The notes under the pieces were generated by a model. It made no database searches, was not told the DNA's origin, and saw nothing but the letters and a program-made list of their open reading frames with translations. DNA of 64,000 nucleotides from Loktanella fryxellensis (lineage in GTDB: Bacteria; Pseudomonadota; Alphaproteobacteria; Rhodobacterales; Rhodobacteraceae). The stretch lies in contig NZ_FOCI01000013.1 in NCBI RefSeq assembly GCF_900110065.1, positions 45,072-109,071 of the forward strand. The letters run 5' to 3'. Position numbers and translations under genes: made by a program. Each line of letters begins with the position of its first letter. Within the stretch, counting starts at the first letter, position 1. Below are positions 8,027-16,521 of this stretch, piece by piece.

Positions 8027-9327
8027 CCGCGCCGCAGGTGCCCAGCCGCTGGTCGGCCACGAAGCCCTTGCTGACGGGGATCGTCACGATCGTCGTGCTG
8101 GTGGGTGGGTTCGGGGTCTGGGCCGTGTTCGCCACGATCAGCGGCGCGGTCATCACCCAGGGCCAGATCGAGGTCGATCGCAACCGGCAGGTGATTCAGC
8201 ACCCGGACGGCGGCGTCGTCGAAGAGATCCTCGTGCGCGAAAATCAGCTGGTCGCGGCGGGTGACCTGCTGATCCGCCTCGATTCGTCGGCCATCGTCAG
8301 CGAACTGGCCGTGGTCGAGGGGCAGTTGTTCGAGATCCTCGCCCGCCGCGCCCGGCTGGAGGCGGAGCGCGACGGTGCCGCGACGCTGACCTTCGATCCC
8401 CTGCTGCAAGAGACGGGCGCTGCGGCAACGGATCTGATGGACGGGCAGCAGTTCCTGTTCGAGGCGCGGCTGGACACCCTGCTGCGCGCGACCGAACAGC
8501 TGGAACAGCAGCGCATGCAGATCGCCAGTCAGGTCGACGGGATCGCGGCGCAACAGACCGCCATGACCGAACAGACCGCCCTGATCGAGGAGGAGCTGAC
8601 CGATCAGCAAAGCCTGCTCGACCGTGGGCTGGCACAGCAGGGCCGCGTACTGGCCCTGCGGCGAGAGGCCGCCAGCATGCGCGGCCGCATCGGAGAGCTT
8701 GCGGCCCAGACCGCACAGGCGGCGGAACGACGCACCGAAATCGAGATCGAGATCCTGGGCCTGACGAGCACGCGGCGCGAAGAGGCGATCAGCCTGCTGC
8801 GCGACCTCGAGTTCAACGTGCTGGAACTGTCCGAGCGCCGCCGCACGCTGCGGCAGCAACTCGACCGGCTCGACATTCGCGCGCCGCTCTCGGGTGTCGT
8901 CTATGGCCTTGCGGTGTTCGCGCCCCGCTCCGTGATCCGGTCCGCCGATCCGCTCCTTTACCTGATCCCGCAGGACCGCCCGCTGGTGATCGCAACGCAG
9001 GTACAGGTGACGGATGTGGACCAGATCTTCGTCGGGCAGGACGTGGTGCTGCGACTCGCGGCCTTTGACCAGCGACGCACCCCGGAACTGACCGGCGAGG
9101 TCACGCAGATCTCTGCCGATGCCTTTCAGGACGAACGCAACGGCCTGTCGTTCTATCGGGCGGAGGTGCGGATGGACGATGGCGAGATCGAGAAGCTGCC
9201 ACCCGGCATGACGCTGATCCCGGGGATGCCGGTCGAGGCCTATGTGCGTACGGCGGATCGGTCGCCGATGGATTATTTCATCAAGCCGCTGGCCGATCAC
9301 TTTGCCAAGGCCTTCCGCGAGAGCTAG
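8023..9327 (+). CDS. HlyD-family periplasmic adaptor of type I secretion
   Basis: A 434-residue membrane-fusion protein linking the ABC transporter to an outer-membrane channel. A short cytoplasmic tail precedes one membrane helix (about 18-38, GIVTIVVLVGGFGVWAVFA). Then come a lipoyl half-motif (HPDGGVVEEILVRENQLVAAGDLLIRLD), a long alpha-helical coiled coil (about 95-285, rich in Q/E/R), a second half-motif (LDIRAPLSGVVYGL) and a beta-barrel domain. This matches PrtE/AprE. ATG 8023 overlaps the upstream TGA. Confidence 0.92.
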   Translation: MTAPQVPSRWSATKPLLTGIVTIVVLVGGFGVWAVFATISGAVITQGQIEVDRNRQVIQHPDGGVVEEILVRENQLVAAGDLLIRLDSSAIVSELAVVEGQLFEILARRARLEAERDGAATLTFDPLLQETGAAATDLMDGQQFLFEARLDTLLRATEQLEQQRMQIASQVDGIAAQQTAMTEQTALIEEELTDQQSLLDRGLAQQGRVLALRREAASMRGRIGELAAQTAQAAERRTEIEIEILGLTSTRREEAISLLRDLEFNVLELSERRRTLRQQLDRLDIRAPLSGVVYGLAVFAPRSVIRSADPLLYLIPQDRPLVIATQVQVTDVDQIFVGQDVVLRLAAFDQRRTPELTGEVTQISADAFQDERNGLSFYRAEVRMDDGEIEKLPPGMTLIPGMPVEAYVRTADRSPMDYFIKPLADHFAKAFRES

Positions 9328-9374
9328 ATCGAAGGGGGCGACGTCATGGTGCGCTGCGAACGAGGGGAATTCCG

Positions 9375-9836
9375 ATGAGCGAGATCGAAGCACGGCTGGC
9401 ACGCATGGGTCTGACCCTGCCCGACGCCCCCGCACCCGCGGCAAACTACGTGCCGTTCGTGCGCAGCGGGTCCATGGTTTGGGTATCGGGCCAGATCCCG
9501 CACGGGCCGGACGGCCTGATGCGCGGCAAGCTGGGCCATGACGCCAGCATCGACGATGGCATCATGGCCGCACGCGCCTGTGCGCTGGCCGTGCTGGCGC
9601 AGGTCCGCGCCGCCTGCGACGGCGATCTGGGGCGTCTCAAGCGCGTGGTCAAACTGGTGGGCTTCGTCAACTGCACCCCCGATTTCACCGACCAGCCACG
9701 GGTCATCAACGGCGCCTCCGACCTGATGGTGGGACTGTTGGGCGACGCGGGCCGCCATGCCCGCTCCGCCGTCGGGGCAGCCTCCCTGCCGCTCGGCGTG
9801 ATGGTCGAGGTTGAAGCCGTCTGCGAGGTCGCCTGA
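9375..9836 (+). CDS. RidA/YjgF-family protein
   Basis: A 153-residue member of the RidA (YER057c) superfamily, subgroup about 150 residues long (YjgH/TdcF-like rather than the 128-residue archetype). Many relatives deaminate reactive enamine/imine intermediates, but the arginine typical of active RidA is not clearly placed here, so the activity is uncertain. Family marks are VRSGSMVWVSGQIP, the internal CALAVLAQVRAACDGDLGRLKRVVKLVGFVN and ARSAVGAASLPLGVMVEVE. ATG 9375 follows GAGGGGAATTCCG. The stop overlaps the glpQ-like start (TGATG), so the two are coupled. Confidence 0.85.
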   Translation: MSEIEARLARMGLTLPDAPAPAANYVPFVRSGSMVWVSGQIPHGPDGLMRGKLGHDASIDDGIMAARACALAVLAQVRAACDGDLGRLKRVVKLVGFVNCTPDFTDQPRVINGASDLMVGLLGDAGRHARSAVGAASLPLGVMVEVEAVCEVA

Positions 9837-10588
9837 TGCTTCCCAAACTCTTTGTCTCGCGCCCCATCGCGCACCGGGCCTACCATGACACGGCACACGG
9901 CCGGGCCGAGAACAGCCTGACGGCGGTGAGATACGCCGTCGAACATGGCTACGGCATCGAGATCGACCTGCAGCTGTCCAGCGACGGTGTGCCGATGGTG
10001 TTCCACGACTACGACCTGCGCCGCATGACCGATCAGCAGGGCGCGGTCGCCCAGCGCCATTCCGACCAGCTTACGCAGATCGCCCTGCGCGGGGACAGCA
10101 CGCCCATCCCGACACTGGCCGATGTGCTCGCGACCGTCGCGGGCCGCGTGCCGGTGCTGATCGAGCTGAAGGATCAGGACGGTGCGCTGGGGGCCACCAT
10201 CGGCCCGATGGGTCGCGCGGTCGCCGCTGTGTTGGAGCCCTACAAGGGGCCCGCCGCCGTCATGTCCTTCAACCCGCACATGATCGCCGAAATGGCCGAG
10301 CTTCTGCCGCAGGTGCCGCGCGGCCTGACCACCGGGTCATTCAGTCGCAGCGACTGGCCCACCGTGCCGGAAGCGACCCTCGCGCGGCTGGCCGATATCC
10401 CCGACTACGGCACCGTGGGTGCCAGTTTCATCAGCCATTATCACAGGGAACTGGACCATCCCCGCGTGGCAGAGCTGAACGAACAGCACGGGGCCGCCAT
10501 CCTGTGCTGGACGATCCGCAGCCCGGAGGAGGCGTTGGCCGCCCGCCAGCATGCCGACAACATCACGTTCGAAGGATACGCCGCTTGA
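9836..10588 (+). CDS. Glycerophosphodiester phosphodiesterase family protein
   Basis: A 250-residue GDPD TIM-barrel enzyme that hydrolyses glycerophosphodiesters to glycerol-3-phosphate and an alcohol. Catalytic elements are visible: AHRAYHD near residue 13 (first histidine), EN (27-28), EIDLQLSSDGVPMVFHD (43-59: metal-binding Glu/Asp and second histidine) and LIELKDQ near 110. No signal peptide, so cytoplasmic. Start overlaps the RidA stop. Confidence 0.88.
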   Translation: MLPKLFVSRPIAHRAYHDTAHGRAENSLTAVRYAVEHGYGIEIDLQLSSDGVPMVFHDYDLRRMTDQQGAVAQRHSDQLTQIALRGDSTPIPTLADVLATVAGRVPVLIELKDQDGALGATIGPMGRAVAAVLEPYKGPAAVMSFNPHMIAEMAELLPQVPRGLTTGSFSRSDWPTVPEATLARLADIPDYGTVGASFISHYHRELDHPRVAELNEQHGAAILCWTIRSPEEALAARQHADNITFEGYAA

Positions 10589-10619
10589 CGCGGGCGCGCC
10601 GTCGCCCACCTTGCGCCAG

Positions 10620-11804
10620 ATGACATCCGACACCCCCACCGTCACCGTCACGACCCACGGGTCGCTGGACCAGATCGCCGCCGCAGACTGGGACGCCTGT
10701 GCGGCTCCCGGCGACGGGCGGCCCAACGACCCGTTCACGACCTACCGCTTCCTGCGCGCGCTGGAAGACAGCCGGTCCGTGGGGGGGCGCAGCGGCTGGC
10801 AGCCGCAGTATCTGGTGGCCCGCGCGGACGACCGCGTGATCGCGGTCGCGCCCATGTATGCCAAGGGTCATTCACAGGGCGAATACATCTTCGATTTCAA
10901 CTGGGCGCAGGCCTATGAAAATGCGGGTGGTGACTACTACCCCAAGCTGCAGATCGCGGTGCCCTTCACCCCCGCCACCGGGCGGCGATTCCTTACGCGC
11001 CCCGGTTTCGACGACATCGGCATGGCGGCCCTCGTGCAGGGCGCGGTGCAGATCGCATCCGACAACGGGCTGTCGTCGCTGCACGCCACCTTCTGCACCG
11101 CGGAAGAGGCGGAAAAGGGTCGCGAGATGGGCCTGATGGCCCGCGTCGGTCAGCAGTTCCACTGGGAAAACCGCGGCTATGCGGACTTCGACGGCTTCCT
11201 TGGCCACCTGTCCAGCCGCAAGCGCAAGAACATCCGCCGCGAACGCGCCGAGGCGCAGGGCTTCGGCGGGCGTATCGTGGCGCTGACCGGCGATCAGATC
11301 CAGCCCGCGCACTGGGACGCCTTCTGGCGCTTTTATCAGGACACCGGCAACCGCAAATGGGGCACGCCATACCTGACCCGCGCGTTCTTCGACCGCGCGC
11401 AGGACACGTTGCGCAACGACATGCTGCTGGTGCTGGCGCTCGATGGCGACCGGCCCGTGGCGGGGGCGCTGAACTTCATCGGGCGCGACACGCTGTTCGG
11501 GCGCTACTGGGGCAGCACCGAATACCACCCGTCCCTGCATTTCGAGCTGTGCTACTATCAGGCCATCGACTTTGCCATCGCGCAGGGTCTGAGCCGGGTC
11601 GAGGCGGGGGCGCAGGGCGAACACAAACTGGCGCGCGGTTACCTGCCCGTGGCGACCCATTCCCTGCACTGGATCGGCGACGCGGGTTTCCGCGACGCGA
11701 TTGCGCGTTATCTGGTGGCCGAGACACGCGCCGTGGACGAGGAAATCGAGGTGTTGACCGCCTACGGCCCGTTCAGGCGCGACACCCGAGAGGAACAGCA
11801 ATGA
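10620..11804 (+). CDS. GNAT-fold acyltransferase, DUF482/peptidogalycan-type
   Basis: A 394-residue protein of the COG3146 group, often labelled peptidogalycan biosynthesis or GNAT family. Family sequence includes FTTYRFLRALEDSRSVG, FDFNWAQAYENAGGDYYPKLQIAVPFTPATG, SSRKRKNIRRERA and GAQGEHKLARGYLP. The precise acyl acceptor is unknown. ATG 10620 is chosen because an upstream in-frame ATG at 10551 lies inside the preceding gene and would add Ser/Pro-rich sequence. The gene overlaps the pterin dehydratase gene by ATGA. Confidence 0.85.
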   Translation: MTSDTPTVTVTTHGSLDQIAAADWDACAAPGDGRPNDPFTTYRFLRALEDSRSVGGRSGWQPQYLVARADDRVIAVAPMYAKGHSQGEYIFDFNWAQAYENAGGDYYPKLQIAVPFTPATGRRFLTRPGFDDIGMAALVQGAVQIASDNGLSSLHATFCTAEEAEKGREMGLMARVGQQFHWENRGYADFDGFLGHLSSRKRKNIRRERAEAQGFGGRIVALTGDQIQPAHWDAFWRFYQDTGNRKWGTPYLTRAFFDRAQDTLRNDMLLVLALDGDRPVAGALNFIGRDTLFGRYWGSTEYHPSLHFELCYYQAIDFAIAQGLSRVEAGAQGEHKLARGYLPVATHSLHWIGDAGFRDAIARYLVAETRAVDEEIEVLTAYGPFRRDTREEQQ

Positions 11805-12091
11805 CCAAGACGATACTGACGCAAGACCAGATCCAGCCCCTGCTAGACGCCGGATGGACCCTGACCGACGACGGCGAGGCGGTGACGAAGACCTATGAGT
11901 TCAAGGATTTCGTCGCGGCCTTCGGCTGGATGACGCAGGTGGCGATCCATGCGCAGACGATGGACCATCACCCGGAATGGTCCAATGTCTACAAGACGGT
12001 AGAGGTCGCCCTGACCAGCCACGACGCAGGCGGGCTGACCGCGCGCGACGCGAAGCTGGCGGGGATCATGGATACGCTGGCGGACCGGTAA
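11801..12091 (+). CDS. phhB: 4a-hydroxytetrahydrobiopterin dehydratase (pterin carbinolamine dehydratase)
   Basis: A 96-residue PCD/DCoH protein that dehydrates 4a-hydroxytetrahydropterin, recycling the cofactor of aromatic amino-acid hydroxylases. The conserved motif is present as [EKT]YEFKDFVAAFGW…HHPEWSNVYKTVEVALTSHDAGGLT, with the catalytic histidine pair in the HHPEW context. Full length for the family. It overlaps the acyltransferase upstream. No phenylalanine hydroxylase is in the window, so its role may be in another pterin pathway. Confidence 0.93.
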   Translation: MTKTILTQDQIQPLLDAGWTLTDDGEAVTKTYEFKDFVAAFGWMTQVAIHAQTMDHHPEWSNVYKTVEVALTSHDAGGLTARDAKLAGIMDTLADR

Positions 12092-12092
12092 C

Positions 12093-12941
12093 GTGGGAGA
12101 TTTGCTGAACCGCCCGCTGCTGAACGGCACGTCGATCATGGATGTCCTGACGCTGGAGTTTCTGGCATCGGCCATCGGATCGGTCCTGAGCGCCATCGTC
12201 ATCATCACCATCGGATTCGTCATCGGCGGCTGGCTGGCGGGACGGATCCAGAGCATCGGTGGCAGGAATCGCCATCTGGACGCGACCCTGTTCACGTTTC
12301 TGGGCAACATCGTCCGCTACGTCGTCATCGGGTTCGCGTTCCTGTTCGTGCTGAATACGTTCGGCGTGCAGACGACCAGCGTCGTGGCCGTGATCGGTGC
12401 CGCCGGTCTCGCCATCGGTCTGGCATTGCAGGGCACCCTGTCGAACGTGGCGGCGGGGGTGATGATCATCTTCTTCCGCCCCATCAAGCTGGGCGATTTC
12501 GTGACCATCAACGGCCAAAGCGGGACTGTGAAGGCGATCAACCTGAACTTCATTGAAATGGCGAGTGTCGGGAACTATCAGATCATCATCCCCAATTCCG
12601 AGGTCTGGGGAAATACGATCGTCAATTTTTCGGTCTATCCACAGCGCCGTGCGGAATGGACGTTTGGCGTGGCCTACGGGGCCGATCTGGATGTGGCGCA
12701 CCGGGCCATCATCGACACGATCATGGCCGACCCGCGCAGCCTGACCGAACCGGAGCCGTTCATTCAGGTGAACGGGCTGAACGCCAGTTCGGTCGATTTC
12801 CTCGTCCGCGTGTGGGTGAACCGGGTCGATTTCTTTCAGTATCAGGCGGACATGAAGCGCCGGGTCAAGGACGCGCTGGATGCCGCAGGGGTGGAAATCC
12901 CGTTCCCGACCCAGACGATGATCGTGACCGATCCCGACTGA
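12093..12941 (+). CDS. mscS: Small-conductance mechanosensitive channel MscS
   Basis: A 282-residue MscS channel that opens under membrane tension to release osmolytes. Helices TM1 and TM2 lie at about 28-48 and 68-92. The pore helix TM3 is GAAGLAIGLALQGTLSNVAAGVMIIFFRPIKLGDFV (about 103-138), with the usual Gly/Ala packing and the IKLGDFV start of the beta domain. The cytoplasmic vestibule follows. GTG 12093 directly abuts the preceding stop; ATG 12138 is an alternative that would remove 15 residues. A GC-rich inverted repeat lies just past the stop. Confidence 0.93.
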   Translation: MGDLLNRPLLNGTSIMDVLTLEFLASAIGSVLSAIVIITIGFVIGGWLAGRIQSIGGRNRHLDATLFTFLGNIVRYVVIGFAFLFVLNTFGVQTTSVVAVIGAAGLAIGLALQGTLSNVAAGVMIIFFRPIKLGDFVTINGQSGTVKAINLNFIEMASVGNYQIIIPNSEVWGNTIVNFSVYPQRRAEWTFGVAYGADLDVAHRAIIDTIMADPRSLTEPEPFIQVNGLNASSVDFLVRVWVNRVDFFQYQADMKRRVKDALDAAGVEIPFPTQTMIVTDPD

Positions 12942-12947
12942 CGTGAT

Positions 12948-12978
12948 CCTGCGCGCGGTGCACCGCCTCGCGCGCAGG
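12948..12978. terminator. Hairpin between convergent mscS and peroxiredoxin genes
   Basis: A perfect 9-bp inverted repeat (CCTGCGCGC / GCGCGCAGG) with a 13-nt loop sits between the two convergent stops. It has no T-tract on either side, so it may work as a weak bidirectional or Rho-assisted terminator. Confidence 0.5.
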
Positions 12979-12989
12979 GCGCAACGCCG

Positions 12990-13481
12990 TCAGGCCATCG
13001 CGTCCAGCAGGCTCTCGCCGCCCGAGATGTCGCATTCGCCGGGGCCGGGCTCTTCGTTCAGGATCGTGACCACGCCATTTTCGACCAGCATCGCATAGCG
13101 CTTGGATCGCTTGAGGAATCCCACGGCGGGGGCGGTGAAATCCATGCCGATGGCCGTGGTGAACGTACTTTCCGCGTCGCCCAGCATGGTGATGCCCGCA
13201 TCGATGGCGCCCGTCGCCTCGCCCCATGCCTTCATCACGAATGGGTCGTTGACGGCCAGACAGATCACCTCATCCACGCCCTTTGCCTTCAGCGCGTCCA
13301 TGTTGCGGATAAAGCTGGGGACATGCGCGGTGGTGCAGGTGCCGGTATAGGCGCCCGGCAGACCAAAGATCACGACCTTGCGGCCCTTCAGCTTGTCCGC
13401 GATGGACACGGACGCGGGGCCGTTCTCGCCCATGGTCAGGACGGTGGCATCTGGCAGCATGTCGCCGGTTGTGATGGTCAT
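12990..13481 (-). CDS. Peroxiredoxin, Prx5/AhpE-like atypical type
   Basis: A 163-residue thiol peroxidase that reduces hydrogen peroxide and alkyl peroxides. The peroxidatic cysteine lies in PGAYTGTCTTAHVPSF (about residues 45-60). This is the Prx5 family pattern. A second cysteine near the C-terminus (GPGECDISGGE) could resolve the disulphide or be unused. Length matches glutaredoxin/glutathione-dependent Prx5 proteins. Start ATG 13481 has AAGGAACACCC upstream. Divergent from rsmD. Confidence 0.93.
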   Translation of the reverse strand: MTITTGDMLPDATVLTMGENGPASVSIADKLKGRKVVIFGLPGAYTGTCTTAHVPSFIRNMDALKAKGVDEVICLAVNDPFVMKAWGEATGAIDAGITMLGDAESTFTTAIGMDFTAPAVGFLKRSKRYAMLVENGVVTILNEEPGPGECDISGGESLLDAMA

Positions 13482-13597
13482 CTTGGGTGTTCCTTCGTCG
13501 TTTGCGTAACCTGTGACGGGCTATATACGCTGGACGAGGACAAAAGAAGCGGGCGCGGCGTCATGGACAGCCTTGGCACCCACCGGGGAGATCGCCA

Positions 13598-14152
13598 ATG
13601 AGGATCATCGCAGGCCAGCATCGCGGCACGCATCTGGTCGCCGTCGGCGACGGCGATGCGGCGGCACATCTGCGCCCCACCACCGACCGCGTCCGTGAAA
13701 GCCTGTTCAACGTATTGCAGGGCGGACGCTTCGGCGATCCCATCCGCGACGCGCGCGTGCTGGATCTGTTCGCAGGCACGGGTGCCCTGGGGCTGGAGGC
13801 GCTGTCGCGCGGCGCGTCCCATGTCACCTTCGTCGATGACGGCGCCGTGGCGCAGCGCCTGATCGCGGGCAACGTGGCCAAGATGAAACGCGCTGCAGAC
13901 TGCACCCTGCTGCGCTGCCGCGCAGATGCGCTGCCTGCCGGTCACCCCTGCGATCTGGTTTTCATCGATCCGCCCTATGCTCAGGGGATGGGCCTGCCCG
14001 CCCTGCGGGCCGCCCGCGCGACAGGCTGGATCACCCCCGGCACCCTCGTGGTGTGGGAGGAGGCCGCCGCCCAGATCGCGCCGCAGGGCTTCCGCGCCGC
14101 GGACAGTCGTCGTTACGGCGCGACGTGGATCACGCTGCTGACGGCTATCTGA
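13598..14152 (+). CDS. rsmD: 16S rRNA (guanine966-N2)-methyltransferase RsmD
   Basis: A 184-residue SAM-dependent methyltransferase for G966 of 16S rRNA. The N-terminus MRIIAGQHRG and PTTDRVRESLFNVL are diagnostic. The SAM motif is LDLFAGTGALGLEALSRGA (about residues 51-69), and the catalytic (D/N)PPY motif is FIDPPYAQG near 125. ATG 13598 is the family start. The 3' end overlaps the convergent map gene by 8 bp. Confidence 0.93.
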   Translation: MRIIAGQHRGTHLVAVGDGDAAAHLRPTTDRVRESLFNVLQGGRFGDPIRDARVLDLFAGTGALGLEALSRGASHVTFVDDGAVAQRLIAGNVAKMKRAADCTLLRCRADALPAGHPCDLVFIDPPYAQGMGLPALRAARATGWITPGTLVVWEEAAAQIAPQGFRAADSRRYGATWITLLTAI

Positions 14153-15014
14153 TCTGTGTCGGGAAAAAGCGGTCGCCCGGCGAGGTCGTGAAGATCTCGC
14201 ACCCATGCGCGGTGATGCCGACCGAGTGTTCGAACTGCGCCGACAGCGACTTGTCGCGTGTCACGGCGGTCCAGTCGTCCTTCAGCACCACGGTTTCGGG
14301 ACGGCCAAGGTTCACCATCGGCTCGATAGTGAAGAACATGCCCTCCTCCAGCACCGGGCCGGTGCCGGGACGGCCATAGTGCAGCACGTTGGGGCTGGCG
14401 TGGAACACCCGGCCCAGCCCGTGACCGCAGAAGTCGCGCACCACGGACATGCGCTGCGCCTCGACGAAGCTCTGGATCGCGTGGCCGATGTCACCGAAGG
14501 TGTTGCCGGGACGGGCGGCGGCGACGCCCAGCATCAGCGCCTCGTGCGTGACCTCGATCAGCCGCTCGGCCTTCGGCGACGGGGTGCCCGCCACGTACAT
14601 GCGCGACGTGTCACCATACCAGCCATCCACGATCACGGTGACGTCGATGTTCAGGATGTCGCCGTCCTTCAGCGCATCGCTGTCCCGGCGCTTCTCGTAG
14701 TCCTTCGAGATCGTCTCGTCCTTGGCCTTGGGGATGGGCGCGCCGGGGATGCCGTGGCAGACGACGTGATTGACCGAAATGCAGCTGGCGTGCTGATAGC
14801 CGCGATATCCGATGGTGGCGCTGGTGGCCCCCGCCGCACTCACCCAGTCGGTGATGAGCTTGTCCAAGGCCTGCGTAGTCTGACCCGGAAACACGTGATC
14901 CGCAATGTCGTCGAGGATCGTCGCCGCCAGCCGCCCGGCGCGGTTCATCCCGCCGAAATCCGCGAGGGCATGGAGGCGGATGCTGTCCTTGGTCAGATGT
15001 GCGGTCTCGGTCAT
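14145..15014 (-). CDS. map: Type I methionine aminopeptidase
   Basis: A 289-residue metalloprotease that removes the initiator methionine. The metal ligands are in GDILNIDVTVIVDGWYGDTSRM (both aspartates), GHGLGRVFHASPNVLHYG (His), FFTIEPMVNLG (Glu) and QFEHSVGIT (Glu). ATG 15014 gives MTETAHLTKDSIRLH; ATG 15041, 27 bp upstream, is possible but has no ribosome-binding site. The segment PIPKAKDETISKDYEKRR in the middle is a small insertion also seen in some alphaproteobacterial enzymes. Confidence 0.94.
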   Translation of the reverse strand: MTETAHLTKDSIRLHALADFGGMNRAGRLAATILDDIADHVFPGQTTQALDKLITDWVSAAGATSATIGYRGYQHASCISVNHVVCHGIPGAPIPKAKDETISKDYEKRRDSDALKDGDILNIDVTVIVDGWYGDTSRMYVAGTPSPKAERLIEVTHEALMLGVAAARPGNTFGDIGHAIQSFVEAQRMSVVRDFCGHGLGRVFHASPNVLHYGRPGTGPVLEEGMFFTIEPMVNLGRPETVVLKDDWTAVTRDKSLSAQFEHSVGITAHGCEIFTTSPGDRFFPTQIR

Positions 15015-15056
15015 CTCGGGTCCATTCTGCTGCTTGCCCAAAGATATAGGCGCTTT

Positions 15057-15758
15057 TCAGCCCCGTGGCCAGTCCTGCACCGGACCGGAGGCGATGCCGC
15101 GCTGCGTGATGACCGTGCCCATGACCCGCACCTCGACCCCTGCGGCCACGCCGGCATCAAAGGCCGCACCATAGGCCGGATCGATGTCGCGCGCGATGTC
15201 CAGCACAGCGCAGTCGCTGCGCGTGATCAGATACAGCACCATCGCCCGGTGCCCTAGCCCGACCATCGCCGCCAGATCCGCCATGTGCCGCGCGCCCCGC
15301 GCCGTCACGCTGTCGGGGAACAGCGCATATGGCGGGGTGCGGCTGAAATTGGCGCTCTTGACCTCCAGATACAGGTCCGGGCCGCCACCGCTCAGCAGGA
15401 AATCCACGCGGCTGGCCTGCGCATAGCGCACCTCCGGCCTGATCGTCGTGTATCCGTCCAGCCCCGGCACGCTCCCTGCATGCAGCGCCTCGCCCACCAC
15501 GCGGTTGGCGCCCCCCGTGTCCACGCAGACGAGGCCGCCCGCAACTTCCGTCAACCGCCAACCGTAATCCAGCTTGGTGCGCGGGTTGTCGTTGGGCTCC
15601 AGCCAGATGCGCGCGCCGGGGGTCGCGGTGCCTGTCATGGCACCCGGATTGGCGACATGCGCGGTCACCTCACGGCCATCCTCCAGCACCGCATCGGCCA
15701 GAAAGCGTTTGTAGCGGCGGATCAGCGTCGCGGGGATCAGGGGCATGGCAAACTCCAT
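15057..15758 (-). CDS. sfsA: DNA/RNA nuclease SfsA
   Basis: A 233-residue SfsA protein. The family was first described as a sugar-fermentation stimulator and has a nuclease fold. Marks include LIRRYKRFLADAVLEDG at the N-terminus (OB-fold), HVANPGAMTG, VDTGGANRVV, and the nuclease-like core SRVDFLLSGGGPDLYLEVKSANF (Asp…Glu-x-Lys). ATG 15758 is chosen over more distant starts because it fits family length. It lies 42 bp after map on the same strand and is divergent from the CinA-like gene with only 40 bp between. Confidence 0.92.
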   Translation of the reverse strand: MEFAMPLIPATLIRRYKRFLADAVLEDGREVTAHVANPGAMTGTATPGARIWLEPNDNPRTKLDYGWRLTEVAGGLVCVDTGGANRVVGEALHAGSVPGLDGYTTIRPEVRYAQASRVDFLLSGGGPDLYLEVKSANFSRTPPYALFPDSVTARGARHMADLAAMVGLGHRAMVLYLITRSDCAVLDIARDIDPAYGAAFDAGVAAGVEVRVMGTVITQRGIASGPVQDWPRG

Positions 15759-15798
15759 GCGCCGGGCTATACCAAGCCCCAACTGATCGGAGAACCCC

Positions 15799-16521
15799 AT
15801 GCCCAATCCTACCGCCGCGATGCTGGTCATCGGTGACGAGATCCTGTCCGGCCGCACCCGCGACAGCAACATGCATCACCTCGCAAAGGTTCTCACCGGC
15901 GTCGGAATCGACCTGAAGGAGGTGCGCGTCGTCAGCGACGATCAGCCCGCCATCGTCGCCGCCGTGCGCGCCCTGTCGGACGGGTTCGACCATGTGTTCA
16001 CCTCCGGCGGTATCGGGCCGACCCATGACGACATCACCGCGGATGCGATGGGCGTGGCCTTCGGCGTGAACATCGATGTCCGCGACGATGCCCGCGCGCT
16101 GCTGCAGGCGCATTACAACCGCATGGGCACCACCCTGAACGACGCCCGCCTGCGCATGGCCCGCATCCCCGATGGCGCCGCGCTGATCGACAACCCGGTC
16201 AGCACTGCGCCGGGGTTCAGCCTCGGCAACGTGCACGTCATGGCCGGCGTGCCAGCGGTGTTCGAGGCGATGGTAGCCTCTGTGGTCAGCCATTTGGCCC
16301 ACGGCGCGCCGCTGCTGTCCTCGTCGTGGCGCGTGATGCGCGGCGAAGGCGATGTCGCGGCCCCGTTGGCGCAGGTGGCACAGGATTTCCCCGACCTCAG
16401 CCTCGGGTCTTATCCGTTTCAAAAGGATGGCGCCTATGGCACCAACATCGTGATCCGCGGGACTGAGGCGGCGCAGGTCGCGGCGGCGCTGGCGCAGGTG
16501 CAGGCGCTGTTTCCGGCGTGA
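15799..16521 (+). CDS. CinA-like molybdopterin-binding domain protein (MoCF family)
   Basis: A 240-residue single-domain protein of COG1058. The MoaB/Mog-type fold shows AAMLVIGDEILSGRTRDSN near the N-terminus and TSGGIGPTHDDITADAMG at about 70-87. It lacks the C-terminal nicotinamide-nucleotide amidase (PncC) domain of full CinA. Roles in pyrophosphate hydrolysis of nucleotide cofactors are reported for relatives; its activity here is unknown. Its GTGA overlap with the next gene indicates co-translation. Confidence 0.88.
   Translation: MPNPTAAMLVIGDEILSGRTRDSNMHHLAKVLTGVGIDLKEVRVVSDDQPAIVAAVRALSDGFDHVFTSGGIGPTHDDITADAMGVAFGVNIDVRDDARALLQAHYNRMGTTLNDARLRMARIPDGAALIDNPVSTAPGFSLGNVHVMAGVPAVFEAMVASVVSHLAHGAPLLSSSWRVMRGEGDVAAPLAQVAQDFPDLSLGSYPFQKDGAYGTNIVIRGTEAAQVAAALAQVQALFPA

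Noticed and set aside
13323..13601. Plus-strand frame antisense to the peroxiredoxin gene
   Set aside because: Shadow of a well-conserved Prx5 gene; no start signal of its own.
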